Origin: Minwuia thermotolerans
Lineage (GTDB): Bacteria > Pseudomonadota > Alphaproteobacteria > Minwuiales > Minwuiaceae
Direction: 5' to 3'
DNA length: 64,000 nt
Assembly: GCF_002924445.1 (NCBI RefSeq)
Contig: NZ_PIGG01000034.1
Span: 1 to 64,000 of the forward strand
The translations under genes were made by a program, and so were the position numbers. Positions 36,715 through 45,548 of the stretch are shown one piece after another; position 1 is the stretch's first letter, and each line of letters opens with the position of its first letter. Below the pieces are notes generated by a model. It was given only the letters and a program-made list of their open reading frames with translations, had not been told where the DNA came from and did not search any database.

Positions 36715-37149
36715 ATGCCCCGAATCGCCCTGATTCTGGCCCTTCTGGGCCTTGTTCCCTTCGTTGGCGGCGCTGTCGCCAACCATGTGGCCGAAGGCGG
36801 CTATCTTGGCTGGGCGCGCTATTCGATGCCGGTCTATGCGGCGGTGATCCTTTCGTTTCTCGGCGGTGCCCAGTGGGGCTTCGCGCTGGCTCCGGGCGGC
36901 GACCATTCCTGGCGGAGCTTCCGCCTGATCGCGGCCATGGTTCCGCCCGTCGCGGCCTGGCTGGTGCTCCTGCTGCCGCAGATCACGCCGCAGCTCCGCT
37001 ATCTGATCCTGGCCGGATGTCTCGTGCTGTGGGCCGTGATCGATCACCTGTTCGCGCGCCAGGGCTGGGGGCCGGACTGGTATCCGCGTCTGCGCTGGCC
37101 GGTCACCGCCGCGGCGGCGCTTTCGCTTGTCGCCGGCAGTCAGTTCTGA
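36715..37149 (+). CDS. DUF3429 membrane protein
   Basis: The 144-residue protein has five hydrophobic helices and the DUF3429 pattern: the start LILALLGLVPFVGGA, then YAAVILSFLGGAQWGFAL, VPPVAAWLVLLLP and LWAVIDHLFARQGW before PRLRWPVTA. The function of the family is unknown. ATG 36715 has GGAG 6 nt upstream; an ATG 12 bp earlier is possible. Its 3' end overlaps the convergent carbonic-anhydrase-like gene by 10 bp. Confidence 0.8.
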   Translation: MPRIALILALLGLVPFVGGAVANHVAEGGYLGWARYSMPVYAAVILSFLGGAQWGFALAPGGDHSWRSFRLIAAMVPPVAAWLVLLLPQITPQLRYLILAGCLVLWAVIDHLFARQGWGPDWYPRLRWPVTAAAALSLVAGSQF

Positions 37150-37667
37150 AGCGACCGGTACTCGGCGGCCAGTTCGGCATAGTGCGGGGCGCCGCGCGCC
37201 ATCAGCTTGCGGTCGCCGTCGGTGATTTCCCGCAGGCACTTGGCCGGCCAGCCGGCCCAGAGTTCGCCCTTGCGGACGATCTTGTTCGGCGTGACGAAGG
37301 CGCCGGCGGCGACCATGCCGCCCGATTCCACGACGCAGCCGTCAAGGATGATGGAGTTCATGCCGACGAAGGACCGGTCCTGCAGTTCGCAGCCGTGCAG
37401 CATCACCTTGTGGCCGACCAGGACGTCGTCGCCGATGACGGTCGGGCTGCCGCCGCCATTGACGTGGACCACCGTGCCGTCCTGCAGATTGGTGCGCTGG
37501 CCGATGCGGATATGGTTCACGTCCCCGCGCAGGACGCAGTTGAACCAGATGCTGGACCGCGCGCCGATCTTCACGTCGCCGATGACCTGGCTGCCCGGGG
37601 CCAGGAAGACGTCGTCGGCAATTTCGGGCCAGGTGCCGCGATAGGGGTGGCAAGCGCCCTTTTCCAT
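37140..37667 (-). CDS. Gamma carbonic anhydrase family protein
   Basis: The 175-residue left-handed beta-helix protein has hexapeptide repeats throughout and three likely zinc ligands, His68 (VVHVNGG), His86 and His91 (VGHKVMLHGC). It also has NCVLRGDVNHIRIG and a C-terminal helix pair (RKGELWAGWPAKCLREI). Members with all three His can hydrate CO2, while many are of unknown substrate (YrdA/PaaY type). It forms a trimer in known relatives. Confidence 0.9.
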   Translation of the reverse strand: MEKGACHPYRGTWPEIADDVFLAPGSQVIGDVKIGARSSIWFNCVLRGDVNHIRIGQRTNLQDGTVVHVNGGGSPTVIGDDVLVGHKVMLHGCELQDRSFVGMNSIILDGCVVESGGMVAAGAFVTPNKIVRKGELWAGWPAKCLREITDGDRKLMARGAPHYAELAAEYRSLQN

Positions 37668-37745
37668 CTGTATCGCCTTTCATGCTAAACGCGCGCCTGC
37701 TCTAACCCGGCGCGGGCCGTCCCGCCAAGTCCGAGGATCGAAGCC

Positions 37746-38075
37746 ATGCACTATCTCTATCTTCTGGGGGCGATCATGGGCGAGGTCGTGGGAACCAGCG
37801 CGCTGAAGGCGACCGAGGGCTTCACGCGTCTGTGGCCGTCGCTGATCGTGGTCGCGGGCTATGGCGTGGCCTTCTTTCTGCTCTCGCTTTCGGTCGAACG
37901 GTTCCCGATCGGCGTGCTCTACGCCGTCTGGTCCGGGCTCGGCATCGTCCTGATCGCCGTGGCCGGATTCGTGCTCTACGGCGACCGGCTCGACCCGCCG
38001 GCCATCGCCGGCATGGCGCTGATCCTCTCCGGGGTGGTCGTGATCCAGCTGTTCTCCGAGACCGTCAGGCACTGA
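37746..38075 (+). CDS. Small multidrug resistance (EmrE-type) exporter
   Basis: The 109-residue protein has four TM helices, the essential Glu13 in helix 1 (GEVVGTSALKAT) and the SMR region AVWSGLGIVLIAVAGF in helix 3. It should exchange protons for cationic hydrophobic compounds as a dual-topology dimer. The helix-3 and helix-1 motifs fit the EmrE/Qac group better than SugE. It is the first gene of a tight operon with a sulfotransferase 8 bp downstream. Confidence 0.92.
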   Translation: MHYLYLLGAIMGEVVGTSALKATEGFTRLWPSLIVVAGYGVAFFLLSLSVERFPIGVLYAVWSGLGIVLIAVAGFVLYGDRLDPPAIAGMALILSGVVVIQLFSETVRH

Positions 38076-38083
38076 GGCGGGTC

Positions 38084-39193
38084 ATGACGGCGCGGCCGAA
38101 ACGAACCCTGGCCCATCCGCTCTCCGGGGCCGATCCATCGACGCTGATCCGGGCGCTCACGGCCAATGGCGGCGTCGACCGCGCAAGCCTGTTGCGGCTG
38201 GCGGGCATCGCGGGCTCGGTCGCCGGGCGGCTGCCGTTCTCGGCGCTGGAAAGAGTCTACGCCGGTCTCGCCGCGCCGAAGCGCCTCGATCCGCCGCCGG
38301 TCTTCATCGTCGGCCACTGGCGCAGCGGGACGACGCACCTCTACAACATCATGGCCAAGGGGGATTTCGCCTATGTCCCGCCGATCGCCACCGGCCTGCC
38401 CTGGGACCTGCTGCTGATCGGCGGGCTGTTCCGGCCGCTGCTGGAGAAGGCCCTGCCGAAGGGGCGCGCCATCGACAACGTGGCGGTGACGCCGGATTCG
38501 CCGCAGGAGGACGAGATCGCGCTCGCCTCCATGACCACGCTGTCCTTCTACCATGCGCTCTATTTCCCGCGCCGCTTCGAGGACCACCTGAATGCGGGTC
38601 TTTTCTTCGAGGGCGTCGAAGAGGAAAGGGTCGCGGCGTGGGAGCGGCGCGTGCGCCACCTCTACGCCAAACTCGTCCTGGCGCAGAAGGGGCGGCGGCT
38701 GTTGATCAAGAACCCGGTCTACACCGGGCGGGTGGCGCAGCTTTCGCGCATGTTTCCGGGCGCGAAGTTCATCAACATGGTCCGCGATCCCTACGACATC
38801 TTCGTTTCCATGCGGAACTTCTACGCCAGGCTGCTGCCCGAGCTGGCGTTGCAGGACCATGCCCATGTCGACATCGACCGCACGGTGCTGACGGTCTTCC
38901 CGGAACTGATGCGCCGCCTGCGCGCCGACCGCGCCGGTCTCGATGCGGGCAATTACGTCGAACTCCGCTACGAGGAACTCGACGCCGATCCGATCGACAC
39001 GGTGCGCCGGGCCTATGCCGGGCTGGGCCTGCAAGGTTTCGAAACATCGATTGATGACTTCCGCCGCTATCTCGATGGTATCCGGTCCTATCGCAAGAAC
39101 GAATTCAGGATGCCGCCGGAGGTGATCGAACTGGTGAACAGCCACTGGGCCGATGAGATCGAGGCGCTCGGCTACGAGGTGCGGGTGCCGTGA
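38084..39193 (+). CDS. Sulfotransferase family protein
   Basis: The 369-residue protein has the PAPS-binding 5' phosphosulfate loop VGHWRSGTTHLYN near 75-87 and the 3' phosphate motif NMVRDPYDIFVSMRNF near 225-240, so it should transfer sulfate to an alcohol or amine acceptor. It is of the large bacterial Sulfotransfer_3 type. A later RYEELDADP region and the C-terminal RKNEFRMPPE are typical. It lies between an SMR exporter and a paraoxonase-like gene, whose GTG start overlaps its stop by 4 bp. Confidence 0.88.
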   Translation: MTARPKRTLAHPLSGADPSTLIRALTANGGVDRASLLRLAGIAGSVAGRLPFSALERVYAGLAAPKRLDPPPVFIVGHWRSGTTHLYNIMAKGDFAYVPPIATGLPWDLLLIGGLFRPLLEKALPKGRAIDNVAVTPDSPQEDEIALASMTTLSFYHALYFPRRFEDHLNAGLFFEGVEEERVAAWERRVRHLYAKLVLAQKGRRLLIKNPVYTGRVAQLSRMFPGAKFINMVRDPYDIFVSMRNFYARLLPELALQDHAHVDIDRTVLTVFPELMRRLRADRAGLDAGNYVELRYEELDADPIDTVRRAYAGLGLQGFETSIDDFRRYLDGIRSYRKNEFRMPPEVIELVNSHWADEIEALGYEVRVP

Positions 39194-40287
39194 GGTGGCT
39201 CGGTATTGCGCTCGCCCTGATCGCCATGCCGGCGCACGCCGACGTGTTTGACTGCCGTCATGTCAATGTCGTGGACAACGAAACAGGGCAGAAGTTGGCT
39301 GGCATCGAAGACCTTGTCCACCATCCGCCCAGCAACACCCTGATCCTGTCGGTGCATGACCGATGGGGCGATCAGGACGACGATCCAGAGGCATTGATGG
39401 GCTTGTTCGGCGTGAGGGTTTCGTCGCTGGAAGCCTCCGCCCCGGCGGAGGCTTGGCGGCTGGGCAGAGAACAACCCGAACCCATGCGTCCACACGGCAT
39501 CGCGCTGGCCGAGCGTCCGGACGGAGAATACCGGTTGCTGGTTATCGACCATCGCTATCTTCAGGAAGAGGAAAGGAACGGCGCGCCTGGCACCGTCATT
39601 CGTGAGTTCGCTGTTTCCACTGACGGGGCTCTCTCGCCGCTTAGAAGTTTTGGCCACCCGAAATTGTGTCCGGCAAACGACCTCGATTGGTATGGCGGCG
39701 ACAAGGCGCTCGTCACTCTGGATCGGGCGAACTGTGGTGGCTTCCGGCGGTTTCTCGAGCTAGCGCGCGGTCAGGAACGTGGGCGGTTGGTCGAGGTCGA
39801 TCTGAACAAGAGAATCATTACGGAACGCCTTTCGGGACTGGCATTTCCGAACGGGATCATGTTGGACAAGCAGTTTGATCGACGACAGTTTTTCCTCACC
39901 GAAACGCGCGCATCTCGCGTTTCGGTTTTTCGCTCGGATATCCATAAAGAGATTCGGGGCGAGCAGGACCTGTGGCTAACTCAGACCGCCATGTTGGCTG
40001 GTTCACCGGACAATATCTCGTCTACGCCAGACGCCACTGCGCTCGTGGCGTTGCACCCGGACGTTTTCGACTTCGGCCTCTACTCGATGCGTATTTGGGG
40101 CTACGACAGTTCAGGTACTCGGCTGATCGAATTGCACGGTCTCGACCCGCAACCAGGTATTCGCGTGATCCTTGACGATCCGGACGGCGAGATCATTTCC
40201 GGCGCAACATCGGTCATCCAGGTCGGAAGGCACTATTTCGCCGGCTCAGCTTTCGATGAGGGCCTCGCGGTCTGCGAGGAGAAATGA
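39190..40287 (+). CDS. Secreted paraoxonase/SMP-30-like beta-propeller lactonase
   Basis: The 365-residue protein has a signal peptide (RWLGIALALIAMPAHA-D). The mature part carries paraoxonase-type motifs: MRPHGIALAE, LLVIDHRY (like LYVVNH), CPANDLDWYG, VTLDRANCGG and the calcium-site SPDNISSTPD. Family members are calcium-dependent lactonases or arylesterases acting outside the cytoplasm. Its codon use is distinctly less GC-rich than either neighbour, pointing to separate acquisition, yet it is linked by 4-bp overlaps on both sides. The GTG start is read from within the preceding stop. Confidence 0.75.
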   Translation: MRWLGIALALIAMPAHADVFDCRHVNVVDNETGQKLAGIEDLVHHPPSNTLILSVHDRWGDQDDDPEALMGLFGVRVSSLEASAPAEAWRLGREQPEPMRPHGIALAERPDGEYRLLVIDHRYLQEEERNGAPGTVIREFAVSTDGALSPLRSFGHPKLCPANDLDWYGGDKALVTLDRANCGGFRRFLELARGQERGRLVEVDLNKRIITERLSGLAFPNGIMLDKQFDRRQFFLTETRASRVSVFRSDIHKEIRGEQDLWLTQTAMLAGSPDNISSTPDATALVALHPDVFDFGLYSMRIWGYDSSGTRLIELHGLDPQPGIRVILDDPDGEIISGATSVIQVGRHYFAGSAFDEGLAVCEEK

Positions 40288-41243
40288 CCGGCATCGACCT
40301 CGTCACCGGCGGCGCAGGTTTCATCGGCCGGCATCTGGTCGCGGCGCTGCAGGCGCGGGGGCGGCGGGTCCGGGTGCTGGATACCGCACCGTTCGCGGAG
40401 GAAGTGACCGGTGTGGAACATGTCCGGGCCTCCATTCTCGACGCCGCGGCGGTGGCCGAGGCGGTGGCGGGCGCGGAGCGGGTCTTCCATGTCGCCGGCG
40501 ACCCGTCGCTCTGGGCCAGGGGGTCGGGCGACTTCGACCGCGCCAACCGCAGTGGCGCGGAAACGGTCATCGACGCGGCCATCGAGGCCGGGGCCAGCCG
40601 GATCGTGCTGACGTCGACGCACGCCATCGACGTGAAGGATGGCGCTTCGGCGGCGGCGATGCCGGGCCCCTATACCCGCGCCAAGTACCGCGCCGAACGG
40701 TTCGCGCTGCAACGGATCGCCGAGGGCGCGCCGATCGTCGCCGTCGCGCCCACCATGCCGCTCGGTCCCGGCGACGCCAACCTCACGCCGCCGACGCGCA
40801 TGCTGCTGGAGTTCCTGCAGGGCCGGAACCCGGCCTTCCTCGATTTCGAGGTCAACCTGATCGACGTGCGCGAGGCCGCGGAAGGTCACGTGCTGGCCGC
40901 CGAGCGGGGCGAGACCGGCGTCCGCTATGTGCTGGGCCGCTACAATCTGATGCTTTCGGAGATGCTGCGCATCGTGGAGCGGCTGAGCGGTCGTCCGATG
41001 CCGACGCGGACGATTCCCTACGGGCTCGCCTGGATCTCGGCGGCGGCGATGGAGGCGGCGGCGCGCGTCACGGGGAAACCGCCGCGAGCCTCACTGGAGG
41101 GAGTCCGGCTGGCGCGCCGGCTGAAGCCCGTGGCCGAGGCTCCGGCGGCGGCGCTGGGTCTGGCCGCATGGCCGCTCGAGGCGATGCTCGCCGACGCGAT
41201 CGGCTGGCTGGAACGCGAAGGATACTGGCGGCGCGATGGCTGA
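40284..41243 (+). CDS. NAD-dependent epimerase/dehydratase (HpnA-like)
   Basis: The 319-residue extended SDR has the Rossmann motif TGGAGFIG at 8-15, VFHVAGDPSLWA, TSTHA and YxxxK in YTRAKYRAE, and a C-terminal domain resembling dihydroflavonol-reductase/HpnA proteins. It probably reduces or epimerises a sugar or terpenoid-like substrate. The start ATG overlaps the paraoxonase-like stop as ATGA, and the end overlaps the HAD gene by 8 bp. A link to hopanoids is possible only by family likeness. Confidence 0.82.
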   Translation: MTGIDLVTGGAGFIGRHLVAALQARGRRVRVLDTAPFAEEVTGVEHVRASILDAAAVAEAVAGAERVFHVAGDPSLWARGSGDFDRANRSGAETVIDAAIEAGASRIVLTSTHAIDVKDGASAAAMPGPYTRAKYRAERFALQRIAEGAPIVAVAPTMPLGPGDANLTPPTRMLLEFLQGRNPAFLDFEVNLIDVREAAEGHVLAAERGETGVRYVLGRYNLMLSEMLRIVERLSGRPMPTRTIPYGLAWISAAAMEAAARVTGKPPRASLEGVRLARRLKPVAEAPAAALGLAAWPLEAMLADAIGWLEREGYWRRDG

Positions 41244-41901
41244 ACCGGAAATGGTCATTTTCGACTGCGACGGCGTGCTGGTTGATTCGGAGCCGCCGGC
41301 GAACCGCGTGCTGGCCCGGTATCTGAAGCGTCACGGCCTCGACATGACGCTCGACCAGGTGATGTCGACCTTTGTCGGCCTGTCGCTCGGGAGCTGCGCC
41401 GAGATCGCCCTGCGCGACCACGGCGTCCGCCTGCCCGACAGCTTCGTGCCCGATATCCGCCGCCTCACCGCCGAGGTGCTGGCCCGCGAGGTGAAGCCCA
41501 TCGCCGGCGTGCGGGCGGCTGTCACGGCCATCGCCCGTCCCGCCTGCGTCGCCTCCTCGGGCGAGATATCGAAGATGCGCCTCACCCTCGGGACGACCGG
41601 TCTGCTGGACCTGTTCGAGGGACGGCTCTACTCCGCCACCATGGTCGCCCGCGGCAAGCCGGCGCCGGACCTGTTCCTGCACGCCGCCGCAGCCATGGGC
41701 GCCGACCCGGCCCGTTGTGCGGTGGTAGAGGACAGCCCCTTCGGCATCCAGGCGGCGCGGGCCGCCGGCATGCTGGCCATCGGCTTTACCGGCGGCGGTC
41801 ACCGCGACCATGCCCGCGACGCCGGCCTGCTCCGCGACGCAGGCGCGGCGGCGGTGATCGAGCGCATGGCCGCCTTGCCGGACGCGCTTCGTTTCGGATA
41901 G
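41236..41901 (+). CDS. HAD-superfamily phosphatase
   Basis: The 221-residue protein has all HAD motifs: the DxD nucleophile in FDCDGVLVDSEP (Asp10 and Asp12), the motif II Ser in VASSGE, Lys in RGKPAPDLF and the acidic motif VVEDSPFGIQAA. The cap is of the beta-phosphoglucomutase/CbbY type. It likely dephosphorylates a small phosphorylated metabolite. It is the last gene of the five-gene operon that starts with the SMR exporter. Confidence 0.92.
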   Translation: MAEPEMVIFDCDGVLVDSEPPANRVLARYLKRHGLDMTLDQVMSTFVGLSLGSCAEIALRDHGVRLPDSFVPDIRRLTAEVLAREVKPIAGVRAAVTAIARPACVASSGEISKMRLTLGTTGLLDLFEGRLYSATMVARGKPAPDLFLHAAAAMGADPARCAVVEDSPFGIQAARAAGMLAIGFTGGGHRDHARDAGLLRDAGAAAVIERMAALPDALRFG

Positions 41902-41949
41902 GCTTGCCAAAATAACTGAACGCCGGTCATTTGCCGGGGGAGGCACGCC

Positions 41950-43173
41950 ATGAACGATCAGAGCCCGCAGCCATCGCCGGGGATGTTCAATCCCTTCTCG
42001 CCCGAGTTCCTGCGCAATCCCTATCCGTCCTTCCACATGCTGCGGTCGACGCAGCCGACGATGAAGACGCCGATGGGCTTCTGGGTCGCCACCCGCTACG
42101 AGGACGTCGCCTCGATCCTGAAGGACCGCCGTTTCGGCAAGGGCTTCGAGCAGCGCACCATCCAGCGCTATGGCGAGGAGGTGTTCAGGCATCCCGCCTA
42201 CGCCTCCATGCGCCACTGGATGCTGGTGCAGGATCCGCCGGACCACACGCGGCTCAGGGGACTGGTCTCCAAGGCGTTCACGGCGAAGCGGATCGAGGGA
42301 CTCCGGCCGCAGATCCGGACGCTGGTCGACGAGCTGCTCGACCGGGTCGAGGGCAAGGGAGCGATGGATTTCATCCGCCAGTTCGCCTACCCGCTGCCGC
42401 TCAACGTCATCTGCGACATGCTGGGAATCGTCCGGGAGGACCGCGACCGCTTCGAGTTCGGCGGCAAGGCGACGGGGCGGCTGATCGACCCGACGCCGAT
42501 GTCCGAGGAGGAACTGCAGGCGGCCAATGACAGCTTCACCCAGTGGGAGGCCTATTTTCGGGAGATGTTCGGCGAACGCAGGAAGAATCCGAAGGACGAT
42601 CTGACGACCGTGCTGGTCCAGGCCGAGGAAGACGGGGACCGGCTGAGCGAGAAGGAGCTGGTCGGCAACATGATCCTGCTCTTCGGCGCGGGCCACGAGA
42701 CCACCGTCAATCTGCTCGGCAACGGCATGCTGGCGCTGCTCTCCGACCGCGAACAGTTCGAGCGGCTGAAGGCCGAGCCGGACCTGGTGCCGGGCGCGGT
42801 CGACGAGATGCTGCGATACGATTCCTCGGTGCAGATGACCGGGCGCTGCGCCATGGAGGACGTCGAGGTCGGCGGCGTGACCATCCCGCAGGGCGACCAT
42901 GTGCTCTGCCTGCTGGGCGCGGCCAACCGCGACCCCGATCGCTTCGAGGACCCGGACAGCTTCCGCATCGACCGCAAGGACGTGCGGCCCATGTCCTTCG
43001 GCGGCGGTATCCACCATTGCATCGGCGCGCAGCTCGCACGGGTGGAGGCGGATGTCGCCTTCCGCACGATCCTGGAGCGGCTGCCGGACCTGCGGCTCGA
43101 TCTGGACGGCGAGCCGGACTGGCGGCCGACCTTCACCCTGCGCGGCCTGATGAGCCTGCCCGTAAAGTGGTGA
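41950..43173 (+). CDS. Cytochrome P450
   Basis: The 407-residue soluble P450 has the I-helix oxygen-activation motif FGAGHETT, the ExxR-type helix segment AVDEMLRYDSSVQMTGRCA and the haem loop FGGGIHHCIG with the thiolate Cys357. Length and the IDP-style N-terminus (MFNPFSPEFLRNPYPSFHML) match bacterial class I enzymes of the CYP107/CYP109-like group. No ferredoxin or reductase gene is adjacent. GGGGGAGG precedes the ATG. Confidence 0.95.
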   Translation: MNDQSPQPSPGMFNPFSPEFLRNPYPSFHMLRSTQPTMKTPMGFWVATRYEDVASILKDRRFGKGFEQRTIQRYGEEVFRHPAYASMRHWMLVQDPPDHTRLRGLVSKAFTAKRIEGLRPQIRTLVDELLDRVEGKGAMDFIRQFAYPLPLNVICDMLGIVREDRDRFEFGGKATGRLIDPTPMSEEELQAANDSFTQWEAYFREMFGERRKNPKDDLTTVLVQAEEDGDRLSEKELVGNMILLFGAGHETTVNLLGNGMLALLSDREQFERLKAEPDLVPGAVDEMLRYDSSVQMTGRCAMEDVEVGGVTIPQGDHVLCLLGAANRDPDRFEDPDSFRIDRKDVRPMSFGGGIHHCIGAQLARVEADVAFRTILERLPDLRLDLDGEPDWRPTFTLRGLMSLPVKW

Positions 43174-43273
43174 ATGCAGGTTGGCGTGCGAGGGATGGTA
43201 TGGCTGGCTCGCGCGCCTTCTGAATCCTGGAGACGGCGGGCTGGCCGGCCCGGCCATACCCGGCCCGCCTGCG

Positions 43274-44167
43274 CTACACCGTCAGAACCGCTTCCATGAC
43301 CCGGACGACATGGCCGCCGATGCGCGGGCCGCTGTCCGGCCCGTCGGTGGCGGCCACGATGCGGGCGTCGCGGCCCATCTCCACGCCCTGCTCGGCGATA
43401 TAGCTGACAGGCCCCGCGCCCAGCGCGGCGGAGCGGGCGATCAGCGCGGCGAGGCAGCCATTGGCCGAGCCGGTCGCCGCATCCTCAGGCACGCCTTCCG
43501 CCGGGGCGAAGGCGCGCAGCTTCACGTCGACGCCCGGGTTCGTCGCGCCCACCGACCAGACGGCCAGCCCTGTGATGCCGGTCCGTTTCGACAGCTCCGC
43601 GATCGCGGTCATGTCGGGCTTCAGCACCGCAACTGACTCCGGCGAAGGCAGGCGAACGAACATCCAGGCGATACCCGTGTTGGCGGCCTCGACCGGCGGG
43701 TCGGCGAGATCCCCTTCGGCGCAGCCCAGAGCGGCCGCGACCTCTGCGGCACCCAGATCGATGTCGATGAAGGTTGGGGCGACCTGGGTCATGGTGAAGA
43801 CGGGCAGGCCGCCCCGCGCCGCGACCGCGACGGGAATGACGCCGGCGTGGCATTCCTGGCGCAGGATCCCGGGCAGTGGCCCGAGGCCCGCCTGACGCAT
43901 GCTTTCGTGCACGCAGAAGGCCGCGGAAATCGTCGGATGGCCGGCGAAGGGCAGTTCGCTGCGCGGCGTGAAGATGCGCGCGCGGTAGTCCGCGTCGTCC
44001 CGCGTCGGCGGCAGCAGGAAGACCGTCTCCGAGAGGTTCATCTCCGCGGCGATCTGCTGCATCCGTTCGGCCGGAATCCCTTCGGCGTCGAACACGACGG
44101 CGCAAGGGTTCCCCCGGTAGACGCGGTCGGCGAACGCGTCCACCTGCCAGAGGCGTCTGGTTTCCAT
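43274..44167 (-). CDS. PhzF-family isomerase-like protein
   Basis: The 297-residue protein has the PhzF layout of two diaminopimelate-epimerase-like halves: QVDAFADRVYRGNPCAVV at the start, the catalytic-type Glu47 in MNLSETVFLLPP, PFAGHPTISAA, and in the second half FAPAEGVPEDAATGSANGCLAA. Most members have no known substrate. It starts 13 bp after the upstream SDR on the same strand, so the two are likely cotranscribed. Confidence 0.9.
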   Translation of the reverse strand: METRRLWQVDAFADRVYRGNPCAVVFDAEGIPAERMQQIAAEMNLSETVFLLPPTRDDADYRARIFTPRSELPFAGHPTISAAFCVHESMRQAGLGPLPGILRQECHAGVIPVAVAARGGLPVFTMTQVAPTFIDIDLGAAEVAAALGCAEGDLADPPVEAANTGIAWMFVRLPSPESVAVLKPDMTAIAELSKRTGITGLAVWSVGATNPGVDVKLRAFAPAEGVPEDAATGSANGCLAALIARSAALGAGPVSYIAEQGVEMGRDARIVAATDGPDSGPRIGGHVVRVMEAVLTV

Positions 44168-44180
44168 CGATCCCCCCGGA

Positions 44181-44945
44181 TCAGAGCTTGACGGTCATTC
44201 CGCCGTCGACGAACAGCATGTGCCCGGTGACATATGATGCAGCGTCCGAGGAAAGGAAGATCGCAGCGCCGGCGATCTCGTCGGGCCGGCCCCAGCGGCC
44301 CACCGGCGTGCGCTCCTCCACCATCTGCGTGAAGGCCGCATCCGCCATCAGGGGCTTGTTGAACTCGGTGCCGAAATAGCCGGGCGCGATGCCGTTGACG
44401 CAGATCCCCTTGTCGGCCAGTTCCACCGCCAGCGACTTCGTCAGGCCGGTGACGGCGTGCTTGGTGGCGACATAGGAGCTGATGTTGGGCCGCGCGATTC
44501 GGCTCATCACCGAGCCGATGTTGATGATGCGGCCCCGGCCCTGCGCCGCCATGTGCCGGGCCGACTCCCGGGCGAGAACGTAGAGCGAGACGAGATTGGT
44601 CTCGATGACCGCGCGGTAGTCGTCCGTCGTGCTCTCGGACAGCGGGGCGCGGCTGATGAAACCGGCATTGTTGATCAGGATGTCCAGCCGGCGGCGGTCG
44701 GCGACGACGGATTCGACCGTCGCCTTGCACGCCGCCTCGTCGGTGACGTCGAGGATGCGGTGGTCGGCGTTGCCGCCCTTCAGCCCGATCGCCTCGACCG
44801 TTTCCAGCAGCGGCCCCTCGGAGCGTGCGGCGACGACCACCGTGGCGCCGGCCGAAGCGAGACCCAGCGCCATGGCCCGGCCGAGGCCCTTGCTGCCGCC
44901 GGTCACAAGGGCGATGCGGCCATCGAGGCGAAGCTGGTTGAACAT
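44181..44945 (-). CDS. SDR, gluconate 5-dehydrogenase-like
   Basis: The 254-residue classical SDR has TGGSKGLG at 15-22, NNAG, the catalytic Ser in NIGSVMSR and YxxxK in YVATKHA. The opening FNQLRLDGRIALVTGGS, GYFGTEF and the closing GHMLFVDGGMTV are typical of the IdnO/gluconate-5-dehydrogenase group, though the substrate is unproven. It is cotranscribed with the PhzF-family gene. Confidence 0.85.
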   Translation of the reverse strand: MFNQLRLDGRIALVTGGSKGLGRAMALGLASAGATVVVAARSEGPLLETVEAIGLKGGNADHRILDVTDEAACKATVESVVADRRRLDILINNAGFISRAPLSESTTDDYRAVIETNLVSLYVLARESARHMAAQGRGRIINIGSVMSRIARPNISSYVATKHAVTGLTKSLAVELADKGICVNGIAPGYFGTEFNKPLMADAAFTQMVEERTPVGRWGRPDEIAGAAIFLSSDAASYVTGHMLFVDGGMTVKL

Positions 44946-44975
44946 GATCCCCCTCCCTTGGCGCCGCCGACGGCG

Positions 44976-45290
44976 TCAGCGCCGCCAGTTGCCGTCCGGT
45001 CCCAGGAACCAGGTTCCCGCCGGCGCCTTCTTCATGATTTCCTTGGCGTAGACCTTTCCGACATCGTCGACGCTCACACCCTGCTTCTGGGCCGCGTCGG
45101 CGTAGATCTTAAGCCGTTCGGCGTTGACCCGTGCCACAAAGGGTTCGGCGCTTTGTTCCCGCGCCTCCAGCAGACCATCATAACGCTCGCCAACCGCGCC
45201 GGAACTGCGCATCTGGTCCAGCGATTGGGCAAGGGCGCCGCCGCCAAGCGCGAACAGCACCACCAGGGCCAGCAGAATGGATCGGACCAT
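44976..45290 (-). CDS. ydbL: YdbL family (DUF1318) periplasmic protein
   Basis: The 104-residue protein has a Sec signal peptide (VRSILLALVVLFALGGGALA-Q) and a DUF1318 body: SSGAVGERYDGLLEAR, VNAERLKIYADAA, the VYAKEIMKKAPAGTWFL ending with a tryptophan pair. In E. coli YdbL acts with YdbH and YnbE in phospholipid transport between membranes. The start overlaps the ynbE-like stop by one base, and all three genes form one operon. Confidence 0.9.
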   Translation of the reverse strand: MVRSILLALVVLFALGGGALAQSLDQMRSSGAVGERYDGLLEAREQSAEPFVARVNAERLKIYADAAQKQGVSVDDVGKVYAKEIMKKAPAGTWFLGPDGNWRR

Positions 45291-45520
45291 CAGAATATCT
45301 CCGGATTCTTCTTGATGTCTTCCTGCGCCTGCTCTTCCAGCCGCACCCTGACATCGGCGTCAAGCTTGATGTTGAGATTGATGGTGATGGGCTCTTTCGG
45401 CGCCTGCACGGCGACGGTTGGCGTGCAGGCGGCGAGGGCGGCGCCGAACAGCATCGAGGCGGCGATGGCCGAGGCCCCCCGGACCTGGTCTTTCTCGATC
45501 ATTTTCTTGTTCCGATTCAT
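45290..45520 (-). CDS. ynbE: YnbE-like outer-membrane lipoprotein
   Basis: The 76-residue protein ends its signal peptide with the lipobox LAAC followed by TPTVAVQAP. The mature peptide PITINLNIKLDADVRVRL is a beta-prone segment characteristic of YnbE, which in E. coli is thought to stack on the C-terminal groove of YdbH to complete a lipid-carrying bridge to the outer membrane. ATG 45520 is used; an ATG six codons later is also possible. It sits between ydbH and ydbL. Confidence 0.85.
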   Translation of the reverse strand: MNRNKKMIEKDQVRGASAIAASMLFGAALAACTPTVAVQAPKEPITINLNIKLDADVRVRLEEQAQEDIKKNPEIF

Positions 45521-45548
45521 CCTGACTACATCTTGGCGCTGGCAGAGA

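Noticed and set aside
43210-43275. GC-rich inverted sequence between the P450 and PhzF genes as a terminator
   Set aside because: GGCGGGC/GCCCGCC arms exist, but there is no T-run and alternative pairings are equally likely, so I do not list it as a feature.
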